Below are positions 45,679-49,307 of a stretch of DNA of 49,307 nucleotides, in pieces. The notes under the pieces were generated by a model. It did not search any database. It was not told the origin of the DNA and saw only the letters and a list, made by a program, of their open reading frames with translations. Every line of letters begins with the position of its first letter. The stretch's first letter is position 1. Position numbers and translations under genes: made by a program. This DNA is from Acidimicrobiia bacterium. GTDB taxonomy: Bacteria > Actinomycetota > Acidimicrobiia > Spongiisociales > Spongiisociaceae. Location of the stretch: NCBI GenBank assembly GCA_011523395.1, contig WTGW01000084.1, forward strand, positions 1-49,307, read 5' to 3'.

Positions 45679-47023
45679 GGTCATACGAATCCACCTAGTG
45701 GGGGCGGGCGGCGCCGGGATCGGCCCGCTCGCCAAGTTGCTGTCGGCCATGGGTCACGTCGTGTCGGGATCCGACCTGGTCGGGGGCGCCGGCCTCGAAG
45801 GGTTGGACGGTCACCGCGTGGAGACCTGGGTCGGGAGCCGTCCCGACCGGATGGCGGAGTGCCATCTGGTAGTGGCCTCATCGGCCGTTCCCGCTACCGA
45901 CCCGGAACTGGTGGCAGCGGGAGAGGCCGGGGTCACGGTGTGGGATCGTCCGCGCCTGCTCCAGGAGATGACCGGTCGGATACCGACCCTCGGTTTCACC
46001 GGCACGCACGGCAAGACCACCTCCACGGCCCTGGCGGTGACAGCGACGAGAGCCCTGGGGATCGACGCGTCCTTCATCGTGGGCGGTGACCTGGGGGGTT
46101 CCGGTGACAATGCCCACCTCGGCGAGGCGGACCTCCTGATTCTCGAGGCCGACGAGGCCTTCGGAACCTTCGCCCATCTGGTCCTGGCCGGGCTTGTGGT
46201 CACCAATGTCGACTCCGACCACCTGGACCACTTCGGGACACAGGAGCACCTGGAGGATGCCTTCCGGGATGTAGTCGACCGGGTCGACGGTCCCGTGGTG
46301 GTAGGGGTGGACGACCCGGGCGGACGACGCCTCGCTGAGCGGACCGGGCGGCCCGGGTACGGCACGTCCCCCGATGCGGTCTGGAGGATCTCGGATGTCG
46401 AGCCCGGTCCCGGGTCCGTGGCCTTCCGGCTCGGCGGCCGGTTCCCTCCCGGATCGGTGACGGTGGGCAGGCCCGGCCTGCACACCGCCCGCAACGCCTG
46501 TGGCGTGCTCGCTCTGCTATCCGAGCTCGACTACGACCTGGGAGCTGCCATCGAGAGCCTGCCGCGCTTCGAGGGGGTGCGCCGCCGGCTCGAACATCGT
46601 GCCACGGTGGGCGGGGTGACCATCATCGACAGCTACGCCCACCATCCCGCCGAGGTGGAGGCCGACATCCAGGCCCTTGCCCCGGTGGATCGGAACCGGC
46701 TCTGGGTGGTGTTCCAACCCCATCTCTACTCGAGGACGGCGGCGCTGGCATCCGAGTTCGGGGAAGCGCTCGCCGGGGCGGACCGCGTGGTGGTGACCGA
46801 CATCTACGGGGCCCGTGAGGCGCCCCGGCCGGGAGTCACCGGCGAGTTGGTGGCCGACTCGGTCGATGACCGGCACCGGGCCGTGAGCTACGTCCCGGGC
46901 CTGGAGGAGGCAGCGGATCTGGTCGCCGGGGAGGTCCGGCCGCATGACCTGGTCCTCACGATGGGCGCCGGTGACATCACCACGTTGCCGGACCGCCTGG
47001 TCGACCGGCTGGCGGCGCGCTGA
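45653..47023 (+). CDS. murC: UDP-N-acetylmuramate-L-alanine ligase (start could also be 45662)
   Basis: IRIHLVGAGGAGIGPLAKLLSAMGHVVSGSDL...LGFTGTHGKTTSTALAVTATRALG...IIDSYAHHPAEVEADIQA. Confidence 0.94.
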   Translation: MARMSRLDEVIRIHLVGAGGAGIGPLAKLLSAMGHVVSGSDLVGGAGLEGLDGHRVETWVGSRPDRMAECHLVVASSAVPATDPELVAAGEAGVTVWDRPRLLQEMTGRIPTLGFTGTHGKTTSTALAVTATRALGIDASFIVGGDLGGSGDNAHLGEADLLILEADEAFGTFAHLVLAGLVVTNVDSDHLDHFGTQEHLEDAFRDVVDRVDGPVVVGVDDPGGRRLAERTGRPGYGTSPDAVWRISDVEPGPGSVAFRLGGRFPPGSVTVGRPGLHTARNACGVLALLSELDYDLGAAIESLPRFEGVRRRLEHRATVGGVTIIDSYAHHPAEVEADIQALAPVDRNRLWVVFQPHLYSRTAALASEFGEALAGADRVVVTDIYGAREAPRPGVTGELVADSVDDRHRAVSYVPGLEEAADLVAGEVRPHDLVLTMGAGDITTLPDRLVDRLAAR

Positions 47024-47958
47024 TGGAGGGCTGGGATGGACTCGTCGCCGGAGGCCTTGTCCGGGCGGGGGTGGAGTTGTCCCGGCTCACCACGTACAAG
47101 CTGGGCGGGCCGGCCCGCTGGTTCTGCGAGCCCGGTTCCGTGGAGGAGTTACGGTCGGTGTCGCGTGCGGCCCGGGCGCGCGGGATCGAGATGGTCGTCA
47201 TGGGACGTGGAAGCAACCTGGTGGTGTCCGACGAGGGATTCCCCGGTCTGGTGATCCGGCTGGGCGCCGGGTTCAGGCAGGTGGCGGTGGATCGGGAGGC
47301 GCGGCTCGTCAGAGCGGGCGCGGCCGTCAGCCTTCCCGTGCTGGCTCGGCGGATGGCCGACGAGTCCCTGGCCGGGCTGGAGTTCTACGTAGGCATTCCC
47401 GGTTCGGTGGGAGGGGCGGTTCGCATGAACGCCGGATTCTTCGGCGTGGAGACCGTTGACGTGATCAGGTCGGCGTCGATCCTGGATTCCGGTTCGGGGT
47501 CGGTGATCGAACGGGAGGCCGGCCGGCTCGGGCTTGGCTACCGCACCAGCAATCTGGGCCCCGATGAAGTCGTGCTGGATGCTTCCTTCTCGGTGCGTGA
47601 CGGGGATCGGGAGCGGATCGCGGCGCTGATGCGGCAGGCGATCCGCTGGCGGCGCGATCATCAGCCCGGCGGAACCCTCAACGCCGGTAGCGTGTTCCGC
47701 AACCCACCGGGAGACAGCGCCGGCCGGATCATCGACTCGCTGGGGCTGAAGGGAATGCGCCGTGGGGGTGCACATGTCTCGCCGAAGCACGCCAACTTCT
47801 TCGTCGTGGATCCGGGTGGAACGGCGCAGGATGTGTTCGGCCTGGTCCGTGACGTGAGGCAACTGGTACTCGACAGGACAGGGATCCTGCTGGAACCGGA
47901 GGTGAGGTTCATCGGGTTTCCGCAGGGTGGGGCAAGGCCTAGAGGAAACCTGGATTGA
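47023..47958 (+). CDS. murB: UDP-N-acetylenolpyruvoylglucosamine reductase
   Basis: LTTYKLGGPARWFCEPGSVEELRSV...MGRGSNLVVSDEGFPGLVIRLG...GIPGSVGGAVRMNAGFFG...GSVFRNPPGDSAGRIIDSLGLKG. Confidence 0.95.
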   Translation: MEGWDGLVAGGLVRAGVELSRLTTYKLGGPARWFCEPGSVEELRSVSRAARARGIEMVVMGRGSNLVVSDEGFPGLVIRLGAGFRQVAVDREARLVRAGAAVSLPVLARRMADESLAGLEFYVGIPGSVGGAVRMNAGFFGVETVDVIRSASILDSGSGSVIEREAGRLGLGYRTSNLGPDEVVLDASFSVRDGDRERIAALMRQAIRWRRDHQPGGTLNAGSVFRNPPGDSAGRIIDSLGLKGMRRGGAHVSPKHANFFVVDPGGTAQDVFGLVRDVRQLVLDRTGILLEPEVRFIGFPQGGARPRGNLD

Positions 47959-48767
47959 CCATCGAGCCCCGCATAAAACGTCGGCGCCAGGAGGTCGCCG
48001 AACAGCAGGCTCGGGCTCGCATCCGGAGGTCCATCTGGATGCTGGTGATCATGGCCTGTGCCGGTGGTGTGGCGTGGTTCCTGGTGTCCCCGTTCATGAG
48101 TGTCGAGGAGGTGGCAGTCAGCGGTGCGGTGCGGGTGCCGGTCGAGGAGATACTCGACCGGAGCGGGGTGGTCGAAGGCAGGCCGCTGGTCACCATCCGG
48201 GCATCCACGGTGGAGTCGGACCTCATGGAGGATCCCAGGGTCGCAGCCGCCTCCGTGAAACTCGTGTTCCCCACCCGCGTAGAAGTGGTGTTGCGAGAGC
48301 GGGTGGACACCGCCTGGATCGACTTGGGGGACAGGTGGGGCGTTCTGGCCGACGATGGAGTGGTGCTCGCGTATGCATCCACGCCCACCACCCGGCTCCC
48401 GCAGATACGGGTGGTCACCGATGACCCCGGCCTGGGCGTCAGGATCGAAGCCCCGGAGGTGGGCGGCGCGCTGGACTTCATCGCAGCCCTGCCCGGTCAC
48501 CTGGCCGAGCGGAGCCTCTTCGAGGCCAGCGACGGCGAACTCTGGGTCTGGGTGGGTAATCGGATAGCCCGGCTCGGCCTGCCGAGCGACATGGCGGCGA
48601 AAGCGACCTCGCTCCTCACGATCCTCGACACCGCCCCGGTCGGCCTCATCGACGTCACGGCCCCGAGCCGTCCTGCAGTCCGGCCCTGGAAGTCGGTCGG
48701 TAACACCCTGCCCGGACTCGAATACCTTAAATCTCAACTAGAAGCAGAGATTTATCTAGAACCTTAA
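47955..48767 (+). CDS. ftsQ: Cell division protein FtsQ (POTRA)
   Basis: Single TM, FMSVEEVAVSGAVRVPVEEILDRSGVVEGRPLVTIRASTVESDLMEDPRVAAASVKLVFPTRVEVVLRERVDTAW. Confidence 0.88.
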   Translation: MTIEPRIKRRRQEVAEQQARARIRRSIWMLVIMACAGGVAWFLVSPFMSVEEVAVSGAVRVPVEEILDRSGVVEGRPLVTIRASTVESDLMEDPRVAAASVKLVFPTRVEVVLRERVDTAWIDLGDRWGVLADDGVVLAYASTPTTRLPQIRVVTDDPGLGVRIEAPEVGGALDFIAALPGHLAERSLFEASDGELWVWVGNRIARLGLPSDMAAKATSLLTILDTAPVGLIDVTAPSRPAVRPWKSVGNTLPGLEYLKSQLEAEIYLEP

Positions 48768-48888
48768 GGAATCGGATGGCGTATGCTTCCGAGTCTCCAC
48801 TAGAACGCGAAACTTTGCCTGTAGGATTGGGTCCGTCCGGAGCGGACTGTCAATGCCGAAGCGGTGAATGGAAGGAACGACGCACCCA

Positions 48889-49307
48889 ATGACCGTTATC
48901 AACGAAAGCCCCCTCCGTAGCTACGTGGCTGTCATCAAGGTGGTCGGGGTAGGTGGCGGCGGTACGAACGCCGTCAACCGGATGATCGAGGCCGGAATCC
49001 GGGGAGTTGAGTTCGTAGCCGTGAACACGGACGCCCAGGCGCTGCTCATGTCGGACGCCGACGTGAAGCTCAACATCGGTGGCGAGCTCACGAAGGGACT
49101 CGGCGCCGGTGCGGACCCGTCGGTCGGGAAGACCGCCGCCGAGGACAACAGGGAACAGATCGAGGAGGCGCTGGCCGGCTCGGATCTCGTATTCGTGACC
49201 GCCGGCGAGGGCGGGGGGACCGGGACGGGCGCTGCTCCCGTGGTGGCCGACATCGCCCGCAACCTCGACGCCCTGACCGTCGCGGTCGTCACCAGGCCCT
49301 TCGGATT
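48889..49307 (+). CDS. ftsZ: Cell division protein FtsZ, N-terminal part (runs off window)
   Basis: Own translation: [64 protein letters not shown]...[25 protein letters not shown]; missing from the ORF track because it has no stop in the window. Confidence 0.97.
   Translation, partial: MTVINESPLRSYVAVIKVVGVGGGGTNAVNRMIEAGIRGVEFVAVNTDAQALLMSDADVKLNIGGELTKGLGAGADPSVGKTAAEDNREQIEEALAGSDLVFVTAGEGGGTGTGAAPVVADIARNLDALTVAVVTRPFG

Overview
High-GC actinobacterial chromosome segment, Acidimicrobiia-like by overall impression (inference only). Most of it is housekeeping sequence. Left part, minus strand: a branched-chain amino acid operon, ilvB-ilvN-ilvC-leuA-leuB, running into a three-subunit NAD(P) transhydrogenase (pntAA-pntAB-pntB), then a nitroreductase, a SpoU/TrmH RNA methyltransferase and a truncated GCS2-type carboxylate-amine ligase. 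Middle: a NYN/YacP-like protein, DUF2905, a large secreted protein with about 18 RCC1-like repeats plus SLH-like repeats, a VOC protein, ilvD, a metallophosphoesterase, a UvrD2-like helicase with HRDC, SRPBCC, an MNT/HEPN pair whose HEPN frame looks broken, Hsp20, ROK kinase, DUF1232, and a fab cluster (fabD-fabH-fabG-acpP-fabF). Right part: NUDIX, histidine phosphatase, DUF3040, MerR, redoxin, HNH and Fur genes, then a dcw cluster (mraZ-rsmH-ftsL-ftsI-murE-mraY-murD-ftsW-murG-murC-murB-ftsQ-ftsZ) with no murF in its usual place. The observations most worth following are non-coding. (1) A family of intergenic elements with heptamer-repeat arms (TGGCCAG/TGACCAC) and a shared core fills the gaps between convergent genes and often supplies their stop codons. 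(2) A leuA leader peptide has Leu codons perfectly complementary to the leuA ribosome-binding site. (3) An ilvB leader peptide (MTGRSLVLVLM) lies just downstream of a promoter and upstream of a terminator hairpin. (4) A perfect 15-bp inverted repeat buries the Shine-Dalgarno and start codon of rsmH, with a small ORF spanning the left arm. No CRISPR array, rRNA, tRNA, prophage or transposase was seen. All reading was by eye; no searches or folding were run.
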